DNA of 8,354 nt from JAQUOA01 sp037443785 (lineage in GTDB: Bacteria; Bacteroidota; Ignavibacteria; UBA10030; UBA8401). The stretch spans positions 1 through 8,354 of the forward strand of contig JBBINR010000068.1 in the NCBI GenBank assembly GCA_037443785.1, read 5' to 3'. This document shows, piece after piece, positions 1 through 7,499 of this stretch. Position 1 is the stretch's first letter. Every line of letters begins with the position of its first letter. The position numbers and the translations under genes are program-made. The notes beneath the pieces are model-generated. The model was not told the DNA's origin. It ran no database searches and saw only the letters and a list, made by a program, of their open reading frames with translations.

Positions 1-660
1 GTCCCCAAAAAAAAGAATCTTCCATCCTTTCCAATCACTGATTTGATCAGCGAGTTGTGCAAACGATTCCAACTTCCATTTCTTTGTGTACCACCCTCCG
101 CTTGGATTAATGCCTATAAGTTTTTGATCAACCAAATTTTCCTTTTGTATCCACTGCTCCGCAAACTGAAGTTCATCGGACGATAATGAAAAATGCGGAT
201 TTGAGTGTGCAATTGAAACATTCAATTTTCTTAAGACATCCAAATTAAAGTCCACATTATGGACTTCACCACTTCGCGGTAAGACCTGAATATTGTACGC
301 GTAACCTCTTCCCCGAAAAGGAAACCCAATTCTGTATTTTGCACCGCTTAATCGCGTTATTAAGGCTGTGCGAGGATTGGCATAGAGGTCAATAACGCCA
401 TCATATTCCTTCGCCTTCACCTTTTTAATCAACGAAAATGCTGAATCCTTTTTTCTCTTAAACGGAATCACGTCGTTAATCCACTCATTCCCTTTTACCA
501 CATCAACAGCAGCACGTTCTGTAAGAATATCAATTTGAAGATGAGGAAATGATTTCTTGAGATTCTCAATCACCGGCGTTGCCAGTAATACATCCCCGAT
601 TCCACCGAGCTTGATAATAAGAAGTGAGGATATTGCTGAAAAGATCGAAGATGAATTCAC
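1..660 (-). CDS. Glycosyltransferase family 9 (ADP-heptose:LPS heptosyltransferase-like), C-terminus cut by window edge
   Basis: The visible 220 residues read as the first two thirds of a GT9 enzyme (usually about 340-360 aa). These cytoplasmic enzymes transfer a heptose or similar sugar from a nucleotide donor to LPS core or another surface glycan. Seen: the N-terminal GT9 signature IIKLGGIGDVLLATPVI at residues 15-31, with D23 at the position of the catalytic Asp of WaaC-type enzymes. Also seen are YDGVIDLYANPRTALITRLS at about 125-145 and the mid-protein GINPSGGWYTKKWKLESFA at about 183-201, which opens the C-terminal Rossmann domain. The donor-binding part beyond residue 220 lies outside the window. 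The start is GTG at 660-658, overlapping the PorV-like stop by one base (TAGTG). There is no ATG, GTG or TTG between it and the signature, and the Shine-Dalgarno is weak, so reinitiation after the upstream gene is likely. About 12 extra residues (VNSSSIFSAISS) precede the usual first strand. Family confidence is high; acceptor and sugar are unknown. Confidence 0.9.
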   Translation of the reverse strand, partial: MNSSSIFSAISSLLIIKLGGIGDVLLATPVIENLKKSFPHLQIDILTERAAVDVVKGNEWINDVIPFKRKKDSAFSLIKKVKAKEYDGVIDLYANPRTALITRLSGAKYRIGFPFRGRGYAYNIQVLPRSGEVHNVDFNLDVLRKLNVSIAHSNPHFSLSSDELQFAEQWIQKENLVDQKLIGINPSGGWYTKKWKLESFAQLADQISDWKGWKILFFGD

Positions 661-1688
661 TAAAATTTTATTCCAATGCCAAACCGATGAACATTTTTTA
701 ATCTGCCCCAATCGGTGAAACTATAATCAATCATTGAACGCGTTCCTTCTGCGATCGGAAAATCCAGGCCTCCTCCAAATGATAAACCACCCTCGGATTG
801 ATCAAGATTAAGCGATTTAAATCCGCCACGCAGAAAAAGAAACTCTTTATATGCCAATTCTCCGCCGATATTCACATATTCTTTGTTATCATTCGGATTC
901 ACGGCATCTATGCTCACGGTGAGCCGTGTTTCTTCAGCCAATTGAAAATCATTTGCCAGTGCAACCTTAAATGAAAGCGGCAGGTCCCACTGTTCGGTTT
1001 TCAAAAATGCAGTCACACGATCTGTTTCCCCGCTTGTCGTTGGATCAATATCAATCGGACGTTCAAGATTGTCTCCTGCATACTGCATTTTACTCCCAAA
1101 ATTAGAAAGACTCATGCCAAGGCGTAACGATGTTTCGGGAATGAGATATAACGTTCCAATATCGAGAGCAAATGCTGAAGCCGAAAGTCGATAGAGAGAG
1201 GAAACAATGTATTTCCCCGAAATACCAAATGAAAATCGATCACTGATTTTGCGTGAATAAGAAATTCCGAAGGCAATATCTTGGTACGAATACATTTCTC
1301 CGGTTCCATCCGGTGATTCAACGGTTGTTACTTCTTGATCTGGAGCCTTCAAGAGAACAAAACTTCCACCAAGGGTACCAGCTTCACCAAGCGAAAGTGA
1401 CATTGCTCCAAAACTATGTTGCATTCCTGCAAGCCATTGTGTTTGACTGAAGTAGGCTTGATTTCCTGAAAGCCACGCCATTCCTGCAGGATTCCAAGAG
1501 ATTGATGTAAGGTCATTGGCAGTGGCGATAAATGATTCACCCATTGCCGCAGCCCGTGGACCGATACCGATTTTAAGAAATGTTCCCATCACTGTTCCGG
1601 CTTTTGTCACCTCTTGAGCTTCAGCAGAATAAATCCATGACAGAAGCATGACACACAATGTCAAAACATATTTGCGTAAAATAATCAT
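660..1688 (-). CDS. PorV/PorQ-family outer-membrane beta-barrel protein
   Basis: This 342-aa protein has a signal peptide (hydrophobic stretch at residues 7-20, likely cleavage after SAEA at about 24). It is followed by the family's hallmark N-terminal block: FLKIGIGPRAAAMGESF at 37-53 and SISWNPAGMA at 62-71. The rest is alternating amphipathic strands, ending with a barrel-closing FGIGIKF and terminal Phe. Length and layout match PorV/PorQ/UPF0164 proteins of the FadL-like barrel type. In Porphyromonas, PorV (LptO) is the T9SS shuttle that carries cargo to the attachment complex; many relatives in Ignavibacteria are uncharacterised, so the role here is inferred. An ATG 14 codons upstream (1730) is in frame, but 1688 is preferred because AAGGA lies 7 nt before it and the signal peptide then starts cleanly. 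It lies 44 nt downstream of the gene for a large exported protein and overlaps the glycosyltransferase start by 1 nt. Confidence 0.87.
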   Translation of the reverse strand: MIILRKYVLTLCVMLLSWIYSAEAQEVTKAGTVMGTFLKIGIGPRAAAMGESFIATANDLTSISWNPAGMAWLSGNQAYFSQTQWLAGMQHSFGAMSLSLGEAGTLGGSFVLLKAPDQEVTTVESPDGTGEMYSYQDIAFGISYSRKISDRFSFGISGKYIVSSLYRLSASAFALDIGTLYLIPETSLRLGMSLSNFGSKMQYAGDNLERPIDIDPTTSGETDRVTAFLKTEQWDLPLSFKVALANDFQLAEETRLTVSIDAVNPNDNKEYVNIGGELAYKEFLFLRGGFKSLNLDQSEGGLSFGGGLDFPIAEGTRSMIDYSFTDWGRLKNVHRFGIGIKF

Positions 1689-1695
1689 ATCACAT

Positions 1696-1700
1696 TCCTT
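1696..1700 (-). promoter_or_regulatory. Ribosome binding site deciding the PorV-like start
   Basis: On the minus strand AAGGA is followed by a 7-nt spacer and ATG at 1688-1686. The alternative upstream ATG at 1730 falls just past the previous stop codon, has no comparable purine-rich site, and would add 14 residues in front of the signal peptide. Confidence 0.75.
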
Positions 1701-1732
1701 TTTTTGTGCAACGAGCTGCATAAATATCACTA

Positions 1733-4546
1733 TTATTTAATAATAGCAAAACGCCCGACTTTCTCACCTATTCCTGGCGCATCAACATGATACACATACA
1801 ACCCCGGTGCAATATCTAATCCATCTTTGTTTAAAAGATTCCAAGACTCTTCCGATCCATTTTTAAAATCACCGTTATGAGTAACGGTAGCAACGTGCTC
1901 TCCCGCCGATGTATAAATTCGAATAGTGCACGCAAGCGGCAAATGAATAAACTTGATAACCCGTTCTCCCCGTCCTGTTCGAAATGGTGTTTTGATTTCA
2001 AATCGAGATGCCGACATATAAGGATCCGGGACAACGCGTATTTGATCTAACGAAGAAGCCGTCACTCCTTGTGTATTGATCGATGTGGCAGTAGGATAGA
2101 TCGTATAGATATCCTGAAGTGTTGAGTTAAATGGAATTGTCGATGAAAATTCAAACACATCACCTTTTCCAGGTGATATTGGCGTTTTTGAGAGATCACT
2201 AGGACGATAAAAGTTTATTTGCCATTCAACTTTGGATAACGCAGGTGATGCAAGGGTGTCCTTTAAAATAAGAATCTTATCGCCGTCGTCGAGCGTATCT
2301 TGTTTGCCGGCATCAAGTAAAAATATAACACCAATTTTTGTATTTCTGCTTACATCGTGAATAGTGAAACGAATTGGTTTTGCCGGCCGGCCAAAGCCTG
2401 CAACACTGTTGTCAATAAACGTATCCGAAAAAGTAATGCGGTATATTCCGGCATCAGTCCCGCCATTATTGATTCGAACGATATCTGTTCGTAGATTTGC
2501 GCTTCCCTTCCATTGTGTTTTTTTAGCATCCAGGACAATCAAATCTTCATCATCAATATCCAATTTGATTCCATGAAAAATATAGGATCGTTCGCCGTTA
2601 ACCAAAGAATTTATTTTAACTCCAGAATTGGTAATAACGGTATCTCCCAATGAATTTGTTACGGCGAATTGTTTTGCAGGAGTTGAAGCAAACCGAATGA
2701 CATAATGATCCTTTTTTACGGCGTACGGATCTACAATTTCGGCATTAAGCTTTCCTGTCGCCGATCCGGAGGTATGTTGTATGGAATCAACAGCGGCTTT
2801 GTTAACGCCAAGCGGCGGAGCAGTTGGGACAACAGAAACAACATTAGAGGCTCCCACGTTAATAGCATTTTCTAATGGCAATAATAAACTGTCTCCCGCA
2901 TCGTACGCTGTAACGGCATAGTGATATTTTACATTGTTTCGTAATTCTAAACTTGTATCGACAAAAGTGTACCGCAAACCGGAATTATTTCCTAAATAGT
3001 AATGAACTCCCGGCGCCGTTTCAGCAATGGCTGTGCCTGAGACATCATCATCTTTATCAAAAATAGCCAACGGCTCCCACATCACTTGGTTGCCGCGATT
3101 ATCCGTAATCGGCTTTCCCCATGTAATTCCGTTATCTTCACTTCTATAAACACGATATCCTTCAAAATCTTTTTTTCCGGTAAACGGATCAACCGTATTT
3201 TCGCTTTTTGAACCATCCCAGTAGAGTGTTACTTTTTTATTATCCGGTACGGCAGCAATGATCGGCGGATCCGGCGGTTTTGCAAATTGAAAATCCAACG
3301 AAGCAATCTTTAAAGCATTATCTGCATTTTGGTTTAAATTATTTAAATCTGTTCCCATGACAAGAGCAATGGCAAACTTTTGAGTTTGGCCGGGTTGTAG
3401 AGAAAAATATCCGGAACCAAACAGAAAAAGATTGTCTGCTTTCTGAGCGATAACGGGCGGAGGATCCGTTGGACTCAAATTTGGTGTAAGATACTGCCAA
3501 ATTCGCTCGTCATCGGAACCACTGACTGATCCGTAAATTGGGGCGTTAAAGACAGTCAATGGCAACCAGTTCGTATCTTTAATCTTTGCCGGTTGAATAA
3601 ACATAAACCCCAAATATCCTACATTCGCAACACCATAGTCATTTGAAGATCCTGGGTCATCATAAGCATACACCATGTTTCGTGATCGATCGAAACCTGC
3701 CCAATCATCAGAATAATCCGCCGGTCCACCGATGTGCGGATCTCCAACCATTCCAACGACGACTTTGTCTAATGGTTTTGCATCGGAACGGAGTTTGAGT
3801 TCATAAAGCAAGAACAGAATATCTTGGGCCGGCCCTGCAGCAAATTGATAGGTGCGACATGAAAGTTGTAAGCCCAATCCACGAATTGAATCCGCTCCAT
3901 TTTGAAGCGGATAATATTCAAATTCATCATTGAATCTGTCGTCCATAACAAAATATGATTCTTCATCCGCTGTAATTATTCCTTGACCAAACCTTCCCGG
4001 CCAGCCGGCATCCTTCCAGGACAGCGGCCATGTACCGAACTCATCACTGATTGCACAACTTTCATTTGGTTTATCAGCGGAATACCCCGGCAATGGCTCC
4101 CATCCCATAATATTCCCCGTCGACTTAACGGGGTTTTGCCGTTCGCCGCCATCAATCAGCGCATCGCTGATGATATGAATCTTGTTCCCATTTTTGTCGG
4201 TCACTTCAGCAGCGGCGATTGGTCCGAATTCATACCCCATCGATCGCCCCGTACCTTTGGGCCACACAACGGAAGGAAATTTTCTTGGCGCGCCAATTGA
4301 TCCAAAGTTTGCAATCAACGTTTCAATTCGGTTTCCATGAACTATTCCATTTGCTTTTCTATCAACGCCAGCGTTTATTTTTCCAAACGACCAAGCGGAG
4401 ACACGGGGAGCATAAAACTTTTTTGCCCATGCCAAATATTCCTCTTGTGTCCACCTCTTCATTGGTTTGTTTTGTGCTAATAGCACTAATGCACTGACGG
4501 CAATGAGGAAAACTATCTTAGAAAATTTATACTTCACATAATTCAT
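1733..4546 (-). CDS. Large exported protein with FN3-like region and T9SS-type C-terminal sorting/FlgD-like domain
   Basis: This 937-aa protein (numbered from the ATG at 4546) has a signal peptide at 1-25 (MNYVKYKFSKIVFLIAVSAL, then VLLAQ). Residues about 26-420 form a domain I cannot name, with an Asp-rich stretch at 266-297 (GDPHIGG, then DYSDDWAGFD, then NMVYAYDD). Residues about 424-572 are fibronectin-III-like, with a proline-rich entry (KPPDPPIIAAVPDNKKVTLY), EGYRVYRS and a closing KYHYAVTAYD. Residues 575-835 are further beta-rich sequence. A VVPDPY motif at 838-843 leads into the last 80 residues: IRIYTSAGEHVATVTH, then ESWNLL, IAPGLYVYHVDAPG and a final GRFAIIK. This resembles the C-terminal modules of T9SS-exported or FlgD-Ig-like proteins in Ignavibacteria and relatives. 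It is probably surface-attached or secreted; no catalytic motif was recognised. It lies between a TonB-dependent receptor and a PorV-like protein, so it may be their partner or cargo. A TTG start at 4561 is possible but less likely. Confidence 0.82.
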   Translation of the reverse strand: MNYVKYKFSKIVFLIAVSALVLLAQNKPMKRWTQEEYLAWAKKFYAPRVSAWSFGKINAGVDRKANGIVHGNRIETLIANFGSIGAPRKFPSVVWPKGTGRSMGYEFGPIAAAEVTDKNGNKIHIISDALIDGGERQNPVKSTGNIMGWEPLPGYSADKPNESCAISDEFGTWPLSWKDAGWPGRFGQGIITADEESYFVMDDRFNDEFEYYPLQNGADSIRGLGLQLSCRTYQFAAGPAQDILFLLYELKLRSDAKPLDKVVVGMVGDPHIGGPADYSDDWAGFDRSRNMVYAYDDPGSSNDYGVANVGYLGFMFIQPAKIKDTNWLPLTVFNAPIYGSVSGSDDERIWQYLTPNLSPTDPPPVIAQKADNLFLFGSGYFSLQPGQTQKFAIALVMGTDLNNLNQNADNALKIASLDFQFAKPPDPPIIAAVPDNKKVTLYWDGSKSENTVDPFTGKKDFEGYRVYRSEDNGITWGKPITDNRGNQVMWEPLAIFDKDDDVSGTAIAETAPGVHYYLGNNSGLRYTFVDTSLELRNNVKYHYAVTAYDAGDSLLLPLENAINVGASNVVSVVPTAPPLGVNKAAVDSIQHTSGSATGKLNAEIVDPYAVKKDHYVIRFASTPAKQFAVTNSLGDTVITNSGVKINSLVNGERSYIFHGIKLDIDDEDLIVLDAKKTQWKGSANLRTDIVRINNGGTDAGIYRITFSDTFIDNSVAGFGRPAKPIRFTIHDVSRNTKIGVIFLLDAGKQDTLDDGDKILILKDTLASPALSKVEWQINFYRPSDLSKTPISPGKGDVFEFSSTIPFNSTLQDIYTIYPTATSINTQGVTASSLDQIRVVPDPYMSASRFEIKTPFRTGRGERVIKFIHLPLACTIRIYTSAGEHVATVTHNGDFKNGSEESWNLLNKDGLDIAPGLYVYHVDAPGIGEKVGRFAIIK

Positions 4547-4555
4547 AAGTATCGT

Positions 4556-4560
4556 CTCCA
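4556..4560 (-). promoter_or_regulatory. Ribosome binding site deciding the start of the 937-aa protein
   Basis: TGGAG on the minus strand sits 9 nt before the ATG at 4546-4544. The longer reading frame could open with TTG at 4561-4559, flush against the receptor's TAA, but that TTG overlaps this site and has no ribosome binding site of its own. The short spacing to the upstream stop suggests translational coupling to the receptor. Confidence 0.7.
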
Positions 4561-4561
4561 A

Positions 4562-7288
4562 TTAAAATCTAAAGTAAGCACCAAGAAGGATGTTTCGAGG
4601 TTTTGAAAAATAATCTGGACGCTGGGTAAATTGCACTAAATTTGCCAACGCAGGATCACCTGAAAACGTCGCCCGTCCACTATTGGAAAAAACATATAAC
4701 TCATTTTGTGTATCAAACAGATTGTACACTTTAAGGGTAAGTCCGAAATACAATGGCGATACAGCATCAATTTGAAATTCTTTGCTCACGAAAATATCGC
4801 TGTTAAAAATCGAAGGTTTCCGTGCACTGTTTTCTTCGGTTCCTTGCTGACCTCCCTGACTTGCACTTCCTAGTGCCGGCGTATACGGATATCCGCTTTC
4901 CAATTTTCCCACAATCCCAACTTTCCAATTATCATTGGCGTAATCCAACGTCCAACGCAGTGTATGAGGTTGATCCCAGTCTAAGAACACAACTTGCTTT
5001 TGCTCCTGGGCTTCAGAGCGATAATTCAAATAGGTTTGTGCCGGAGAAGATGCATTCCCTTCAGCAACTTGATATGTATAGTCAATTGAATAGGCATAAG
5101 AGTTGGATAACCGCTTCTTCAATGTAAAATTTATTCCCCGCACATTGCCATAATCTCTGTTTGTGTAAAATGCATACACAGCACCATTGCTCAATGAGCC
5201 GACATTGGTCGCCAGTAAATTTCGAATATTCCGATAATACCCTTTCAGATAAATTGCCATATCTTGCGACAGTTCCTGTTCATACCCAACTTCATAGCTG
5301 ATCGTCGTCTGCGGCTTCAAGTTGGGATTCCCGACAGCCTCATCTCCACCCACGGTACTCAAAATACCGGTTCTGATTTCTACCAGTGGATTTTTAAATG
5401 CTTCCTGACCAGTAAATAAATTGCTGTATGGGGGAAGTTGAAAGAAATGACCGTACGAAAAATAAATCTTTGAACGATCGGTTACGCTGTGCGCAAATGA
5501 AAGACGGGGACTGATCTTCGATTTGATCAGCGCCTGTTTCATTGTCGTTCCGTCCAATTTTGTAAAATCAGTCGGCGCCTTGGCATCAGGATTATAAAAA
5601 TCGATTCGAGCACCCAGATTGAGCACATACTCGGAAAACTCCATCTTATCTTGAACATAGCCGGCAAATTCGTACGGATTTCCCTTAAAGACATTCCGCG
5701 ATCGGCTATTCGCCTCAGGGATTTCCATTACTTCGTGGTTGGTATTAAAATCGTTATCGGGCCTTGCTCCTTTTTGTACCAAACTGATACCGTCTCGAAG
5801 GAGATCGTAATACGATGCTTCTAATCCTGCCTTTAATAAATGTATTTTGTTGGGTTGGCTTGAAAGATCAAATTTTCCATAATATTTTTTTTCAACTCTC
5901 TTACTTCTGTCCAAACTTGGTCCGACAGCAAAATGTTGGAGTTCATCTTTCAACATCCCGAGCTGACCCAACAATTCATTTGTCAAACTGTCGCCATGGG
6001 GGTTATTTTTGTTATATAAGTACGACAAGTCTCTTCCACGTAAACGATACAGCGGATCGTTTATCGATTCAAATGCATACGTATCGTTTTGCGATTGCGT
6101 ATAAGAAATAACTGCGGAAGAAAAAGTGTTTTCCGAGAAAAATATGGTCGAACTTGAAGTAATGTTGTTTGATACCTGAAAATATTTTGGGCGATAATCT
6201 GGTGCCAGCCGATAGGCATTTGAGTATGACTGATACGAACGGTCTTTACGCAGATATGAAATTGATGTTTTAAAATTTTGTTCACTGTAAGTAATTTTTG
6301 CCTGAAGATTGAATGTTCTATCCGGATTCATCGATACATATTCTCTATTTCCTAAAACCAGATTGTCTGACGTATCACCGGCAAACGTTACCCATCGCTG
6401 TCCGGAAATGTAACCCTTATCATTATTGTACCGCGATGAGAGAAAAAAAGAAAAACCATTTATGGGTAAACTGCCGCCGAGAGTTCCTTCTCCTTCAAAT
6501 GTATTGGCCAAATCAATTTTGTCAATATTCAAATATCTGCTTTTATCTCCGCCAACGACGTCACCCGTTTGAACTTCCAATCGTCCGGTAAGATCTTTTG
6601 GCCCTTCTTTGGTAGTGATGTTCACCACTCCTGATTGCGCGTTTCCGTACTCTGCATTGAACGCTCCGCTGATAACAGATAGTTCTTGAATCGAATTCGT
6701 CGCTACGATGCCAGTCGAAATAGTATTATCAAGGGCACTGTTCATCGGTACTCCATCGATCAAAAATAAAACCTCATTTGAACGGCCGCCCCGGATATGG
6801 ATCTCACCTCCAGCACCTACCGTAACACCCGCTTGCAATTGTAATGCCTGTTCAAATGTTTCTACGGGAAGTGCTTTAAAATTTTCGGCATCGAATGTAG
6901 CGGCCGTCGATGTCGCGTCACGCTGAATGAGGCGGCTGCCGACAACCACAACAGCTTCTGTTTCTATTGTTTGAACATTTAATTCTATAGTAATAGTTGT
7001 GGTCAAGTCTGCGTTAACCTTCACATTTTGATATTCACGTTTAGCATAGCCGATCATTGAGCAGCTAAGAGTGTATATACCGGGAGGCAGGTTGAGAATT
7101 GAAAAATTTCCGGTCGCATCGGCAACTGTTCCTAAGACAGTGCCAACAACAACGACATTGGCGCCGATAAGCGCTTCTTTCGATTGTTTATCTACAATCT
7201 TTCCGGAAATTTTCCCCGTATTCCCTGCAAAAAGAGTGACTACGAGCATGAAAGTTATTGTGAGAATTCTTGTCATGTTCTTGCCCAT
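4562..7288 (-). CDS. TonB-dependent outer-membrane receptor with N-terminal CarboxypepD_reg-like domain
   Basis: This 908-aa outer-membrane receptor would import a ligand using energy passed on by TonB-ExbBD. Seen in order: a signal peptide (residues 5-22, RILTITFMLVVTLFAG); a carboxypeptidase-regulatory-like beta-sandwich at about 25-105 (GKISGKIVDKQSKEALIGAN, then PPGIYTLSCSMIGY); a possible TonB-box-like stretch TEAVVVVGS at 110-118; and a plug at about 120-228 with IHIRGGRSNEVLFLIDGVP at 163-181 and GNAQSGVVNITTK at 215-227. A 22-strand-type barrel follows, with conserved SPRLSFAHSV at 593-602, YFSYGHFFQLPPYSNLF at 609-625 and GNPNLKPQTTISYEVGYEQ at 653-671. It ends in YFRF, a typical barrel-assembly signal. 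The N-terminal extension is also common in SusC-like receptors, but no SusD-like lipoprotein gene follows. The start at 7288 is supported by AAAGGA 7 nt upstream. Ligand unknown; first gene of the leftward train. Confidence 0.93.
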   Translation of the reverse strand: MGKNMTRILTITFMLVVTLFAGNTGKISGKIVDKQSKEALIGANVVVVGTVLGTVADATGNFSILNLPPGIYTLSCSMIGYAKREYQNVKVNADLTTTITIELNVQTIETEAVVVVGSRLIQRDATSTAATFDAENFKALPVETFEQALQLQAGVTVGAGGEIHIRGGRSNEVLFLIDGVPMNSALDNTISTGIVATNSIQELSVISGAFNAEYGNAQSGVVNITTKEGPKDLTGRLEVQTGDVVGGDKSRYLNIDKIDLANTFEGEGTLGGSLPINGFSFFLSSRYNNDKGYISGQRWVTFAGDTSDNLVLGNREYVSMNPDRTFNLQAKITYSEQNFKTSISYLRKDRSYQSYSNAYRLAPDYRPKYFQVSNNITSSSTIFFSENTFSSAVISYTQSQNDTYAFESINDPLYRLRGRDLSYLYNKNNPHGDSLTNELLGQLGMLKDELQHFAVGPSLDRSKRVEKKYYGKFDLSSQPNKIHLLKAGLEASYYDLLRDGISLVQKGARPDNDFNTNHEVMEIPEANSRSRNVFKGNPYEFAGYVQDKMEFSEYVLNLGARIDFYNPDAKAPTDFTKLDGTTMKQALIKSKISPRLSFAHSVTDRSKIYFSYGHFFQLPPYSNLFTGQEAFKNPLVEIRTGILSTVGGDEAVGNPNLKPQTTISYEVGYEQELSQDMAIYLKGYYRNIRNLLATNVGSLSNGAVYAFYTNRDYGNVRGINFTLKKRLSNSYAYSIDYTYQVAEGNASSPAQTYLNYRSEAQEQKQVVFLDWDQPHTLRWTLDYANDNWKVGIVGKLESGYPYTPALGSASQGGQQGTEENSARKPSIFNSDIFVSKEFQIDAVSPLYFGLTLKVYNLFDTQNELYVFSNSGRATFSGDPALANLVQFTQRPDYFSKPRNILLGAYFRF

Positions 7289-7295
7289 AGAAAAA

Positions 7296-7301
7296 TCCTT
7301 T
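7296..7301 (-). promoter_or_regulatory. Ribosome binding site of the TonB-dependent receptor
   Basis: AAAGGA on the minus strand lies 7 nt before the ATG at 7288. It favours this start over a second in-frame ATG four codons later (7276), which has no purine-rich site in front. Confidence 0.7.
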
Positions 7302-7378
7302 CGTAAAAGTAGCTATCACGCCACCGACTTGCTATTCAAGATTATTTTTTTTAAATACCCGCAAGCGATTGTGCGAAA

Positions 7379-7407
7379 AATATAATCCAATCCTTTGTAA
7401 TAATCAA
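7379..7407 (-). promoter_or_regulatory. Sigma-70-type promoter for the leftward receptor gene train
   Basis: Read on the minus strand: -35 TTGATT (7407-7402, 4 of 6 consensus), a 17-bp spacer, and -10 TATATT (7384-7379, 5 of 6 consensus). The start of transcription would fall near 7371, giving a leader of about 80 nt before the receptor ATG. No promoter of comparable quality was noticed further down, so all four leftward genes may depend on it. The call rests on hexamer match and spacing only. Confidence 0.55.
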
Positions 7408-7486
7408 TAAAAGAGAGATATCCGGCAAGAATATATCACGTGTACATATGCTTTATTCGTAATTCACTTTTCACCATTCACACTTA

Positions 7487-7493
7487 AGGGAGG
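7487..7493 (+). promoter_or_regulatory. Strong ribosome binding site of the repeat-protein gene
   Basis: AGGGAGG, followed by a 6-nt spacer (TTTTAC) and ATG at 7500. It is the strongest Shine-Dalgarno match in the window, suggesting efficient translation of the downstream exported protein. Confidence 0.75.
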
Positions 7494-7499
7494 TTTTAC

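Larger units (their letters stand above)
7289..7499. promoter_or_regulatory. Divergent intergenic region between the receptor train and the repeat-protein gene
   Basis: This 211-bp AT-rich spacer separates two divergently transcribed genes for exported proteins. It holds a good minus-strand promoter, both ribosome binding sites and, on the plus strand, a TATAAT at 7381-7386 that overlaps the minus-strand -10 box. It also has a stretch of short palindromes at 7438-7449 (CACGTG, then GTAC and CATATG) that could bind a regulator, but no recognisable operator. No small gene, RNA fold or terminator was made out. Confidence 0.6.

Noticed and set aside
7..14. Run of eight A bases as a possible frameshift in the glycosyltransferase
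   Set aside because: The frame reads through the run as ILFFGD, as expected for the strand that opens the second Rossmann half, so there is no sign of a break.
1689..1730. Longer PorV-like protein starting at the ATG at 1730
   Set aside because: It adds 14 polar residues before a normal signal peptide and lacks a ribosome binding site, while the ATG at 1688 has AAGGA at 7 nt.
3983..4497. Overlapping plus-strand open frames inside the 937-aa gene
   Set aside because: They are antisense to a long, convincing coding gene, show no family motifs, and have no ribosome binding sites worth noting.
4547..4561. TTG start at 4561 for the 937-aa protein, flush with the receptor stop
   Set aside because: A rare start codon that overlaps the TGGAG serving the ATG five codons later; the ATG gives a cleaner signal peptide.
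7329..7356. Plus-strand promoter TTGCTA with TTAAAT at 16 bp
   Set aside because: Both boxes are weak matches in an AT-rich stretch, and the leader would be about 135 nt; not better than chance.
7438..7450. Operator-like palindrome around CACGTG
   Set aside because: The six-base core is perfect but the flanking arms do not pair without a bulge, and no known regulator site matches.
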